Shown: in pieces, positions 41,410-53,673 of the stretch
How the letters are laid out: each line of letters opens with the position of its first letter
Numbering within the stretch: the stretch's first letter is position 1
From: Apostichopus japonicus
Taxonomy: Eukaryota; Echinodermata; Holothuroidea; Aspidochirotida; Stichopodidae
Direction of reading: 5' to 3'
DNA: 64,000 bases
Assembly (NCBI RefSeq): GCF_037975245.1
Contig: NC_092576.1
Location: 10,648,611-10,712,610 of the forward strand
The notes under the pieces: model-generated
What the model saw: only the letters and a program-made list of their open reading frames with translations
What the model was told of the DNA's origin: nothing
Database searches by the model: none
Position numbers and translations under genes: made by a program

Positions 41410-42702
41410 ATGAAGACGACATTACTATTCATAGATAAATTGCACTTCAACAAAAAGAGAAGCATTTTAGTAATTCTTTTGTGCACCACCGCATTAACCG
41501 TCTGGAAATACGATTTAATAAATGACAAAACCCACCCTGTTGTTCTCTTTGTCAGACGACAGGCAAATAATGTTCAATATTATGCAGGAAAGTCCAGTAT
41601 TTATTTTAACGTCAAGGTGGAATACGATTTTGTTGCTTTTAAGAAAAAACCAGGGTGGCATTTTGTTGTGTTCCCATGTCATTATATCTGTAGACAATAT
41701 TCGGCTGATGTGACCGTCCGTTTCACTACAAATGCGTCTGATATAATCGGGGCCGACGCGGTATTTTTTACCACTGGACCAATGGAACTTGAAGAATGGG
41801 AAGCCTTACACCGCTATCGTAGTCCTGGACAAATATGGATATTTGCAACACAGGAGCCTGCTGCTATTATACCAGACTTTTTGCCGCCAAAAGTCTACAG
41901 ATACAATACTTATAATTGGTCTTTCACTTTCCATTCAACGTCTGATATACATGGTGCTTATGGTTGGTACACCCCGCACGATAAGCCACGTTCAAACACC
42001 AGAGGTATGAATTGGTATCAAATAAAGCCCAAATTTGCGTCTTGGGTTTCGTCGCGACACTGCAAAGGATTAGTATGGGATAGGACCAAATTTGTTAAGG
42101 ACCTTAACAAATTTATTCCTATTGACATGTATGGGGTATGTGGGAATGCCACGATCTCGAGAAATAGAGACATCGCCAAAGGTGTGTTGAAGAAATATAA
42201 ATTTCATGTGAGTTTAGAAAATAGTTGTTGTAGCGAATATCTGTCTGAGAAGGTGTGAAATGCCCTACAGACATGGGAGTCTGTCCCTATAGTACTAGGT
42301 GGAACTAAGGAAGAATATGATAAATATATGCCCCCTCATTCTTATATACACCCGGACGACTACAAATCCATGGAGGAATTAGCAAATTATATCCTGATGG
42401 TAGGTCGAAACGAGAGTTTGTATAACTCGTACTTCGATTGGCGGAACATCGGAACAGTACAACAACAATCATTTTATGACAGATTTCCAGTTTTCCAACA
42501 AGGTGCATGCAAGGTAGTGGACAAATTTGAGCAGCATAAACGCTCTCCGATCAGGAAGTCTTTTGATCCTTATGGGCCACAATGGTTCGGCAGCTGTTAT
42601 CGATGTGGAGAGCATTCCTGGATCCAAGACTACAACTTTTGGGGAAAACGATTACTTTACACCAAACGTTGGGAGGACAACAGAACACTCTATTGGATGT
42701 AA
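41410..42702 (+). pseudogene. Alpha-1,3-fucosyltransferase (GT10 family) with an in-frame TGA
   Basis: A single coding exon. From the ATG at 41,410 it has 430 codons before TAA, including one TGA at 42,256-42,258 (codon 283). A short basic tail then a hydrophobic segment (residues 18-34, RSILVILLCTTALTVW) fits a type II Golgi anchor. Family motifs follow in order: NWSFTFHSTSDI, YGWYTPHD, SWVSSRHCKG, IDMYGVCGN, then the donor-binding block YKFHVSLENSCCSEYLSEK, and after the TGA NALQTWESVPIVLGG and YIHPDDYKSMEELANYI. GT10 enzymes transfer fucose from GDP-fucose to GlcNAc in the Golgi. The TGA falls where family members usually carry Trp after EK-x, a TGG-to-TGA change, with the downstream frame fully conserved. 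An ATG at 41,299 also opens this frame, but I prefer 41,410 because an acceptor lies between them. Confidence 0.8.
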
Positions 42703-43215
42703 TAATTAACGTAAATGATAAACACGAGTTGACGAACCAAAATAACACTTTCCACAATTAATGTGATTCTTTGAAAGCCGGGGGTTTCAACGGAAGAGAA
42801 CTACTCCTTTTATATTATGTATTTGGAAACAAAGTAACCCCTACATGTAAATCGGTTATATTGTGGTTACATTGTTAAAAGTAGTTAGGTACCAACGGAA
42901 ATAACATCTAACGTTGCCGCTAAACGGCACTAAAGGAACTACTTTCAAAGCATTAGAAAGAATAGAAAAAAATTAAATCAACAATAGGAGAGCAGAGTGA
43001 AGGAATCCATGATCATATCTTTATGTATAATTACTTAACTGGGAAGCTTTGTCTTAAAGAACGGCACTTTAGGAACAACTTTCAAAGCACCAGAAAAATA
43101 AAAATAAATGAAAAAACCAAGCAACGTTACGGGTAAAAATATTAAAATTAGCTAATTAGATATACCAGTAGAAAAGCACAGTGACTGTCTTTGTTCAGAT
43201 GGCTGTTTTCAAATT
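42703..43215. other. Non-coding DNA after the fucosyltransferase
   Basis: Contains a short imperfect direct repeat (aacggcactaaaggaac near 42,922 and aacggcactttaggaac near 43,060). No gene. Confidence 0.4.
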
Positions 43216-44310
43216 ATTAAATAATAATAATAATAGTAATAGTAATGATAATAATAATGATAATCATCATCATCATCATCATCATCGTCGTCGTCGTCGT
43301 CGTCGTCATCATCATCATCATCATCATAATAATAATAGTACATGCTATTTATAAAGCGCTTTCCAATAAAATCTCAGAGCGCTGTACAGAATTAAATACC
43401 CAAAAGATATCAAGCAATACAAAAAAATTGCACACAGGTAACTAAAAATAGCAATACAAAGAATAAAAAGGAATAATTAAGACATAAGAGCAAATATTAA
43501 CATTATATTACAAGTATAAAGTGTTCATATCAAACATTTAAAAATATGTGTTTTCAAATCCTTTTTAAAATGATTAAGATTAGTTAAAGAACGGATATTT
43601 CCTGGAAGACTGTTCCAAAGAACTATCTCCGTAGAAGTTGGACTTGGATTTAGAAGGATGGCAAAGTAAGAGTTGTGATGAGGAGCGTAAACTACGACTT
43701 GGTTCATATTTGGTGATGAGTTCCGACATGTAGACAGGAGCCATATTATTTAGAGATTTGAAAGTGAGCAGTGCTATCTTATAATTGATACGTTGTTGTA
43801 TTGGTAGCCAATGCAGTTAACGGAGGATGGGGGGTTATATGCTCATTCTTCTTGGAACGCCTTACTAATCTGGCGGCAGAATTTTGTACTCGCTGCATAT
43901 TCGATATTTCACTTGACGGAATGCCATAAAGGAGACTGTTACAGTATACAGTAACAGTCTCCTATAGTCTAGACGTGATGTTACAAATGCGTCAACAAGT
44001 CGTTGGGTGGACTTACTATCGATATATCTGCTCAGTTGGAGGCAGCGGAGACGATGTTGTTCACGTGATCTTTCATTAGGAGGTTACTATGTATGATGAT
44101 ACCAAGGTTCTTTGCGTTACTGGTTATATCAACGAAAGTGTACTCAATGGAAATTCTAGGGAATGAGGGACCGTTCATAAATTTAGATGAAATGTAAAGC
44201 ACTTCTGTCTTAGAATCGTTAAACACCAGCTTATTGCGTATACTCCATGATTTAACATCTCTAATACAGAGCTCTAACCGGGGATATAAGATTATTACAT
44301 TCAAAGAACA
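43216..44310 (-). pseudogene. L2/CR1-like LINE, 5'-truncated 3' end with trinucleotide tail
   Basis: Minus-strand fragments in order give a palm-to-thumb segment (WSIRNKLVFNDSKTEVLYISS), then NSLLYGIP, MQRVQNSAARLV, LHWLPIQQRINYKIALL, and the terminal WNSLPGNIRSLTNLNHFKKD motif. A 3' UTR follows with a GCGCTCTGAGA/GCGCTTTATAAAT block and an (ATT/ATG)n tail (plus-strand 43,216-43,340). This order and tail are typical of L2/CR1-type elements. Frameshifts and stops interrupt it, and a small inverted duplication (43,931-43,962) disrupts the segment just before NSLLYGIP. Inactive. Confidence 0.85.
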
Positions 44311-44556
44311 TAATTTCCAATGGAAAGTATAAAATAATATAAAAACGTTTTAGAGTAAGGTTTTCAAAGTTAGTAGAGATGTACTCCGTTTAATATCATG
44401 ACACACGTCGTGCAAGGGGTAAAACTATATTTTGGATTTAGAAATGTATAAATTTATTGACTTTGTAGAAAAAAAGTCAAGTTCTTGTAAATCATTGAAG
44501 TTGTTTGTCTCTTAAAAGTGAAATAGCTTTGACAACAATGCCAAGGTATCAACAAA

Positions 44557-44559
<3 letters not shown>
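44311..44559. other. Short non-coding gap
   Basis: No recognisable content between the LINE and an (AT)n tract. Confidence 0.3.
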
Positions 44560-44819
<260 letters not shown>

Positions 44820-45829
44820 GGCCTATATGCAATTTAGTACAATGTGCAATTACGATGTTTGTTAGTTGCTTTGAACACTGAGTTACAAAAAAATAAAGGA
44901 AACAATGAACACGATATGACCTTGTCGCATGAGTGATTAAGTTGTTAACGTATTCCAAACTGATTTGATATCACCCGTACCCATGACTGCTACACTGTGC
45001 ATATTTGACGTGCCAGGGCGGGTATACTTCATTCTTCGTATGCACGTCTATAGTGTGTTCTTTAGGTGTACATAGCTCTCACTGTATGCCATATCAAGTA
45101 CTGTACGCTGTTTGTTCTGCTAGTATGGCCACACCTTATACTATGCGTATATGGCAAGCCATGTGGGACAAACACTGCATAATATATCCGCGTATTAATT
45201 GGAATATATACGCGTATATATTATTAGCCAATCATATGGCTTAAATATATCCGCGTATTAATTCGAATATATACACGTATTAATTCGAATATATACAAGT
45301 ATTAAATAAAATACATATGGGGATTAAATCCAATATATGCACGAATTAATTAGAATATACACGATAAAACATTTCCGCTCTTGCTGTGTACATATACCAA
45401 CGATAAATGTTTTGGCGGGCTCGCGAGATCGCTTCAAAAAGCGAAACTTTATACATGTACAACACATGTATATTTGAATTAATACGTGTATATATTCGAA
45501 TTAATACGCAGATATATTATGCGGTGTTTGTCCCACATGGCTTGCCATATGCGTAAATGGTATACTGCTATCTACCAACTGCCTAAGTGTACGTAAGTTG
45601 GACGCAGCCTATAATCATATCTGAGTGGTCGTTTAACTTGTCCACTAGCAAGCATTCAAGGTAAGAGTGGCTTTTCGTGATATATTACTTAACAGATTTG
45701 TGGCAAGCTGTACAACCATTCCAATTGTCCCTGAAATCGATATGCAGTTGTAAATATGCAACTTAATGTTCAACATGTCTTAGCAATTCGGACAAAACTT
45801 CATCTCGTCCCCTTTTTTGGATTTTTAAA
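44820..45829. repeat. Displaced tail of unit 2 (homologous to 11,280-11,740)
   Basis: Aligns with 11,280-11,740 and 54,520-55,000 (tatgccatatcaagtactgtac-like, then ggtatactgctatctac), interrupted by a MITE at 45,151-45,548. At about 45,790 it switches to sequence homologous to 16,590, which implies loss of roughly 4.8 kb of spacer. Confidence 0.7.
45151..45548. mobile_element. MITE with about 75-bp inverted repeats
   Basis: Ends are ATGGCAAGCCATGTGGGACA and its reverse complement. The arms continue through CATAATATATC and CGTATTAATT. Flanking 8-mers are ATGCGTAT and ATGCGTAA. The interior has tandem tattaattcgaatatata-like copies. The corresponding empty site is atgcgctaatgg at 11,515. No ORF of note. 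Confidence 0.85.
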
Positions 45830-48088
45830 GAGTCTTTTACACACATTTTGAGCTTGCAACGGTTTTCTTTGGCGCCATAACATTACACAATTCAATAACA
45901 GCTTTAATATTTAAATATTCGAAACCCTTCTCTACGTTATATGAAGACTCCATTCCGTGTTAACATGTAATGTTTTTGAATTGATAACAATTTGAAACGT
46001 TATCCAACTATACCTCCTATAAGTTCATACCTAAAGATTGCTGTTCTTTGTTTAAAAAAAAACAAGCAGGCGTGTAGCAGGACTTCTTGATATAAATGAG
46101 ATTGCAAACCAAATTTATCACCATTTGAAGTGTCAGTAAAGATCAGTTAATTATTTACTACTGTGTTGATATTACTTTTCATGACGTCATATATGCCTTA
46201 TCGTCTGTGCGAATTGAAATGTTCAGATTGATGCACAAAATACTCGTGACAATCATTGTGGGGAGGAAGCCATCCCCTTTGAGCTAATTTGTTTTCTTTA
46301 AAGGGACTTAGATGCAAAATGGTGCTATAAATTCCATCATTTTAACTACATTTGTCTTTACGACTTAGCATTCATGCGTGAAATGAAATGTTAGCCATTT
46401 AAGAATATTGGGTGAGGGAAGTTGAGGAGGCACGTGTTACCATGTTGCCCCCCGCCCTCACCGTGGCTACGGCCCTGTATATATTAACGATATCAAACAC
46501 TTACAAATACGTCATAGTACGTGTGGGTATATACGCTGGTATCCCATAGCTACCGTATATTGAACGAAAGGGGGATGTGTTTTGTAATAGACAACAATCA
46601 AGTTTCATACGACGCACAGAACTTTGTCTGGAAGTGTCAAATACGAATCAAAGTAACATGGTAAGAGAAATCTTGTTCTCTGCTTAGTATGGCATTTGAG
46701 GAATACCTTCTGAGAAGCAGGTCACAGCGTGCTAGTAAAGCAAGTAACCTATCCAGTTTCATGACGATGACGATGACGATTATGATCAATGTACATATCG
46801 TCAATGAACATTTCTTCGTTTGGCTCTAATCATTTCAATTCCCAGTAAATTAACACTTACAGTCATTCTAGGAAGCATATATACGTGTCATCACAGCGTC
46901 CTCCACACAAAATCTTCTTGAACTTCGAACAAATAACTCGAATTCTCTCGGTTTATTGCGGATGGTATTCTATAAATTAATTAGATGCCTTTGTTATGAA
47001 ATAGTGTAGCATATACAACCTACATAGTACTGACACGACCATACAAAATTCTTAAAACTTAAGAAGTTAAAGGCTTAGTTTAGTTAGCGATTTATTAATC
47101 ACGAAATCGTTAATCTTTCCTGAAGTAGGAATATCATAGCATCATCTGGTCGCATTTCATTACATACTTAACGTATAAAAAGGAAAGGTGTATTGGGGAG
47201 TAGCGGGGGGGGGGCAGGTTATGCACTGCATCTGATCATTTTAATGTATCGTTCCTGCATCTCTGCCCCCTATATGTTACAATGTAATGCAGGAAATTTA
47301 TAGTCAACACATGTTAGAGAATGAGAGTAAACAGTGTTAGAAAGTAGAAACGTTGTCAAAAGTATCAGTTTGATGTTGTGTGAGGTGGGGGGGGGGTAGG
47401 AGAATGGGTGACTTACAGTTATCTCCCAGGGTAAAAATGCATTAAAATTTCTGAACAAAAAATACCGACCAGTGATACATTACGGTACATTCATTTCCAC
47501 AAATTTAAATTATAATAAAAATCATTCAAAAATCTTTATATATGTCCGGAACTATAAACGACGGGTTTCTTCGGGGCCAATTGTCTCGGTTCATTGCGGA
47601 TGGTTTTCAATCAATAAGTTAGATATCTTTGTAATAAAATATTGTAGAACATCTACGTTGTACCGGTACCACGATACAAACACAGTTAAAACTGATTTAT
47701 TTGTCACGAAATGAGTCATTGACGAAATGAGTAGTATTATCCGAATGTTTTCATTACGTAATTTACGTATCAATAACAAGGGGGTGTATTCATTGCCACT
47801 GATACATTCCAATCCATCGTTCCCGTATTACACCTCCTTCCCTCCTATATTATACTTTAAACTAACATTCATCATGTCACTGCAGGAATTGATTAGTTAA
47901 CACGTGTAAGAGAATGAGAGTAAGCAATATCTGGTGACGACATCAATACAAATATAATATGGATTTTTTTTTTCTTTAGGTTAGGGTAGAAGAGTGGTTG
48001 ACTTATCATAGTCGTCTTTGAGAGTTAAATGCCGTAAAAGTCTGAAATAAAAGAGATAAATCAAACTATTTGTTTCATATTTGTTCAG
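45830..48088 (+). other. Unit 3 upstream flank and intron remnant; DED exon deleted
   Basis: 45,830-46,050 aligns with 16,680-16,897, and from 46,060 the sequence aligns with 17,514 onward. The roughly 620 bp between, which carry the acceptor, the DED exon and its donor, are missing. The junction is an A-rich run. The rest is intron, with the tcggttyattgcggatggt module duplicated at about 46,958 and 47,588 and the conserved acceptor at 48,087-48,088. Confidence 0.75.
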
Positions 48089-49559
48089 GTCACGTCAAGG
48101 CACAGGAGAATTGTTTCATCCATGAAGACCTACCATTGAAGTATTTTTGTGTGTCATGTGACTCAAAAATATGCCCAGACTGTGCCTTTAAGTCACATAA
48201 TCGAGATGCCGATTGTGACGTCATTAGCCTCGACGAAATGTCCAATGAAGTAAGTCAGCGCCATGAAAAGCTAATGAAAGAATTAGAAATGTTGAAAACA
48301 GGGATCGCCTCGACAGAGCATCTTTGGAAAGAAAAGAAAGAGCACTTGGCGCGTTGTCGTGAAATATCTCGTAATGAAGTTCAAAGGGATTATTTGACAC
48401 ACATTGAAAAAGTTGAAAGTAGGAAGCGATTACAAATAGAAGTATTAGTTGGGAAAGAATTAGCTGACATAAAGAAGATCTGTGAAGAGAAAAGGGAATC
48501 GCAGATTTTAGAAAACGAGCTCGCAATAATAAATGAATTTCACAAATTTTCACACGAGAATGCTCTTGATGAACTCCAAAAGATTAGCAAGAGCACGAAG
48601 AAAACGGCTGAAATTAAAGTTAAATTAGAGAAACAGAAGGAGATGCTGAAAAATAGGTCTGTTGATCTCTTGTACAGGAAGATACCCAATGATGGAGCGT
48701 TCTGTAGCATTACAGTCAGTATGCTGATAGGAAGTGTAATCTTGCTTAGTAATCAGTTATTACATATATTTGATGCAAGACAAACGAGTGGGGGCGTCCT
48801 CCTTATTTGTGTCGATCCTAAAGATTCCAGTAAGGAATACTGGAGACATCTGGAGAAGATCGATAATCACGATGATCCTGTAGTTATGTCGAATATAAAT
48901 ATTTATTATGATCATGAATATACTCATTATTTGCTGTAGGTAATAATTTCTTCATTGTACATCCTCACCGGAATGGTTGTTTGTATGATTCTGTAACATC
49001 AGTCTCATCCTTGGTGATTCGTGAGGTACCTGAAGATTCCTGGATTACCAGTATTGCTACACATTATCCAAACGATGATCCTAACGATGAGTTTATCATC
49101 TCTAACAGCTGTGACCACTCTATTCGAGAGTACAATGTCTCCGGATCTGCTCTTAGAGTAATAGATACACGAGACTTTGTACGCTCTAATGCTATATACA
49201 GAGTTGCTTACTGTCGTAATTTATTTGCTATCATTGGTCGAAGTCTTGATGACGTCATACTGATAGATTTTTATGGTACAGTCAAGCAGTGTGGCACTTT
49301 AAGGCTTCCGTCAGATATGTCTGGTATGCTACCAATCAATATCATCTGGACTGTTGCTTCTTGGCTGGTATTGTACATCAATGAGGGAGTAGAGAAAGAG
49401 TGGAAGGTTGTAAACTATGAGAAGACTGGAGAGTTTGTCAAGGTGTGTGATGAAGGAACACCATCTAATGAGATGGATGTTCCTCTTTGTGTCACTCGAT
49501 TTATTTACACTGGATATGTTACTCTTGCTAATGCTAAAGTACGTACGTTTCGGTACTGA
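48089..49559 (+). pseudogene. DED/B-box gene array copy 3 (no DED exon, frameshifted)
   Basis: The large exon retains the B-box (same spacing, last ligand Cys), the coiled coil and the C-terminal region. Two lesions are visible. The upstream DED exon is deleted. A one-base deletion near 48,915 (compare GATGGCAAATCACACTC in copy 2 with GATCATGAATATACTC here) brings TAG into frame at 48,937-48,939, after which the original frame continues open from about 48,950 to the TGA at 49,557-49,559. Splice acceptor and 3' flank are still recognisable. A truncated B-box/coiled-coil product of about 280 residues could be made if another promoter and start were used, but I consider it a pseudogene. Confidence 0.8.
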
Positions 49560-51321
49560 AATCTGATTTCAGTTACAGAAGACATCTTAGGTAAATTCCA
49601 CTAGAACAAAAAACATAGTGGAGAGATAAACATTCATCAAAAGTGGAATAACGTTTATCAAGAAAGATTATGGTTACGTCACCATAATTTAACGGTAGAA
49701 ATCTCTCTATTGCTGAGCGTGATATACCAACGTCATTTCCGCTCAGCGACTCTCCCTTTAATGCCTCTTCTGTCTAAAACATCAATAAATTATGTGTCAT
49801 TCTTTATTCATGTCAGTTGACTAAGTTTTATAAAATGATTAAAAGTGTTTTTGTTGCTTAATGAGCTTATATCATTTAAATCATGCGACAAAAAAATTCC
49901 GCAACATAATTTGAATCGAACGATTCCACCCCACTCCCCCCCCCCCCCCCGCCCCGTACTCTATACCTCATTCTCTTATTCCGTATCACCGTTGTCGAAG
50001 ACCACCATTTCAAATTTAGTCAAATTAAACACAAGTTACTGTTATCCATGTTACATTCTCCACGAACTTGTAAACATATTTAAATTCCTGCAGGCTTTAG
50101 CTCATGTGTATCTTGGCAAAGATGTAAAAACAACTTAAAAGGTAATTGACGGTCACATGAGGTTTGAATTCTTAGCGCCACATGTCTATTTTATATTAAA
50201 AATCTATAGTATTTAAAATAAGAAAGGATAACATTTCTTCTTTTGTCTTAACCTACAATTAGAATGGGTCTCATAATGTTCGCACAAAGTTGTACATTAA
50301 TCAAATAAAAATAACCCAAAGACTTGCCTGATTGATTTTATATATTTTTTTTTTCCTTTTTAGCATTTGGCCGTAAGTCAGTACCGAATCAAATTCAACG
50401 CTATTAGGATATGCTTTTCCAAAATAATCCCTATCTATTTGGTTTTCTTGGTTTTTGTTATTACTTTTGGTATAATTATATCTACTGTCCCTTAGCCAAT
50501 AATAGTGAACCATGCATATAACTAATAATCGCGAAGTATGCCGACAAAATTACCTTTCAATGTTCCATTCTTACAACCGTCACGGTCAATGTACCTCTCT
50601 GACACTACCTGAGGTCATATTACGCTTCTAATAATGCCTATACTGTGAAACTAATCAATTGAAACAGAATAGCTTTTTCTGTTTTGCGTTCTCCAAATTT
50701 AACTTTATGCTATGAATCCCGCAACTTGAATAGATTCGTGAATGAAAACCACATCCTCATAGCTTTTCTTTTTCACAAAATGTTTTAACAATTTTCCTTC
50801 TCTTTAAACCAAACTTACATTATGAAATTGTGTGGATTTCTTTTTACCTTTTTCCCCGTTTATTTCTTCTCTCATATTTACTTTTTCTTGTTGCTGTGAT
50901 TATCTTTGTGTATGGTAACATGATATGTACTGTATCCACCAATCATGGTATCAGTAATAAATCATCAATTTGTTCTTTTCATTTTTGTCTGTCATGACAT
51001 GCCCTTTTACTATACTTGACACTTAAATAAAGCAGTTCATCTTGAACAGCACTTCTTTTTACTGTGACACTGTGAAATTTAATCAATCATGTTTATCAAT
51101 ACTTCTAAATAAGAACTACTTTCTCGTCGTAGTATCCATCACAAATTTATATAAGTTTGATCAAAGTGTAATTAAAAAGTTCAATATATCTGTGTATCGC
51201 AAATGAGTTTAAAAAGTCTTTTTTGTTTATTTGTTATTTATTTTTGTTTGTTGGATAATTATCCTTTTGAATAAAAAAACTGAATTGAATGAATAGAGTT
51301 CTGAAACAATCAGGCTAGGTG
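49560..51321. repeat. Unit 3 3' UTR and downstream flank
   Basis: Aligns with 22,224-23,920 throughout and with 6,589-6,989 and 7,426-7,969. Includes a poly-C run near 49,935, at the same relative position as the unit 1 breakpoint. No gene. Confidence 0.65.
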
Positions 51322-51329
51322 AATTAGCT

Positions 51330-51688
51330 CAGGGACATAGCCAGGGGGAGCACGGGCAGCAACTGCCCCCCACCCCTCTTTCAGTGTCGAAAAAATGTTA
51401 AAACTGTTGTTTTTTAGCATGGTATTTTGTCAATACTCTTTTTGAACTTGAATACTCGTCAGCTCCGTTAACTCGATTATAATCGTGGTAACACAGGCCT
51501 ACTGATTCAGCTATTTACTTATTTTGACAGATGCAAGGAGCTAAATTTAGCCTATTACAAGCCTACAGTTTGACACTGCGTAATAAAATACATATTGCCT
51601 ACCTAACCGCACTCGATGGAGTGTCACGAACCGTATGCACAACGACGCCTAAAAAAAAAATAATATCGTTATCGCAGTGTACTAGCAG

Positions 51689-51728
<40 letters not shown>

Positions 51729-51771
51729 CTGCTAATATACGCAGTGTACTAGCAGTATAATATATATATAT

Positions 51772-51809
<38 letters not shown>

Positions 51810-52224
51810 TACTGCTAATACACTGCGATAACGATATTTTTTTTTTTTTTAGGCCACTGCACATCTCGCTACCTTTCAAAATATGAAAGTTTATATTGTC
51901 CATCAGTTAAGTACGTCAAATTTATTAAAGTCCGGACATTGGACAATAAACAAGAATCAACCTACTGGAAAATTGTAAAAGAACACTATGTTTGTCTTTC
52001 TGATATAATATGTAAAAGAACATGTAAAAGAATTCAAACAGGAAACATTATCTGCTGATTTTATGATATCATATGATGATGATGAAACTGGCAAAACATT
52101 GCACCAGATCGCATCTAAGGACCTTCAATTGTTCAAAAATGTCTCAAAGGGGAGGGGGGTACCCTCCCTTAAATAATTTGCAAAATGTGCTCCCCCCCGT
52201 TTCAAATTCCTGGCTACGTCGCTG
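51330..52224. mobile_element. hAT-like element, unit 3 copy
   Basis: Same ends as 7,978-8,960 (AGGGACATAGCCAGG; CCTGGCTACGTCGCTG). The target duplication has decayed to AATTAGCT and GGTTAGCT. The internal AT tract here is flanked by complementary blocks (AATATCGTTATCGCAGTG and CACTGCGATAACGATATT, 51,661-51,839), so it forms a large cruciform-capable structure. Unit 1 keeps only the right-hand block. Confidence 0.85.
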
Positions 52225-53074
52225 GGTTAGCTAAGGCTACCGGCTGGCAGACTCGAGAACGATACTCCCCCTTTAACTTGGCCGATTTCCAGTCGTATTG
52301 AAAAATTTGCTAGTTTCTCGCGAAACATCAATTTGCACCCGCTTGTCTCAATTCGGTTCTGGACCGAACGCGAATAAGTTGTCAGTACAACATAAGTGAG
52401 CAGTACTTCCACTTTCAATTACATTTTCTGATTGTAATGAAAATCGATAAGTGAGGGTATGTTTTACTTCTTGATATAAGTGAAATTCCGGTAACTTTAT
52501 GGAAATCAAAGGAAATACATGAACTAGTATTCTAGAAATGTGACAGATATGAAAGAAATTTAAGAAAGTTTGATATTGCATGGAGCTCAGGAAAACCATT
52601 TATTTATATACTTGGCCCATCGGTAGTTTATGTGTAGCTCACATTTCCATGTTATACTTATTCATAAAACGCTCCTAAACCCGTCACTGCTGCTATAGAA
52701 TTTAAATAATATACCATTTAAAGCACTTTTCATGTGCCTTTTTGGCCTATTGAGTCTCAAAAAAATGAAACTTTATCAAATCTAAAGAAATTGTTAGTTA
52801 AATCTAAAGAATGGAGTTATGATTTATGGAGGCACTGAATGAAAGTCCCGCTACAGTGCCAGTCTGCCAGACGCAGTCGTTTGGTACGTAAGTAGAATGG
52901 AATCGAAGTACTATTACCAGCTAACGTTACCCATGAGGACTAGCCTAAAGTGTAGTACTAGTAACCTAGACCAATCTAGTACTAGTAGTAGCCACTGACA
53001 TTGAATATGCCTCGTTTTCCTGCCATGTATTTGCCGATTTAGATGGCGCTCTTCTTGTTAGCGCTACAATTCGA
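52225..53074. other. Unit 3 downstream flank
   Basis: Homologous to 8,961-9,799, becoming near-identical from about 52,570. No gene. Confidence 0.55.
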
Positions 53075-53470
53075 ATTCTTGATGTCTCTAACTCGTATTC
53101 TTGATATCTTTAACTATATTCCCGATATCTCTAATTCAATTGTGGATATCTTTAATTGTAGTCCCGGTATCTCTAATTCAATTTTGGGTATCTGTAATTC
53201 GAGTTCTTGATATCTCTAATTCAAGTTTGGATATCTCGAATTCATTTCTTGATATCTCGAATTCAATTTGAATATCTCGAATACAATTCGAAATATCTTA
53301 ATAATTTTTTAATTTTTCATATATTTAATTTATTTCTTGATATCTAACTATCAATTTGAGATATCTTCAATGAAATTCAAATATCTAAATTTCAATTTCT
53401 GATACCTTTAATTTAATTCAACATATCCGAAATTAATGTAGATATTTCGACTTAAATTGAAGATATCTTT
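53075..53470. repeat. GATATC/GAATTC minisatellite, unit 3 copy
   Basis: Nearly identical to 9,800-10,200, including the order of variant motifs. Confidence 0.85.
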
Positions 53471-53673
53471 GACTATTAAATACATTTAACATGGCGTTCC
53501 ATACGCACACACACACGCATATTGAATCTCCATTGGCCGCTCCTGGGTGTTACTATATGGCATGGATGTCACAAAAAGTATAAAGAGAGTTTTGCTGATA
53601 TATATCTTGAGCCAATTAATTTTTATGATCGTAGAAGACACGCTGTGAATGTGAACGTGTGGTGAACGTTACC

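Noticed and set aside
42256-42258. Selenocysteine at the TGA of the fucosyltransferase
   Set aside because: The expected residue is Trp, GT10 enzymes are not selenoproteins, and I saw no convincing SECIS hairpin.
42305-42508. Minus-strand ORFs opposite the fucosyltransferase
   Set aside because: Antisense shadows; the plus frame carries all family motifs.
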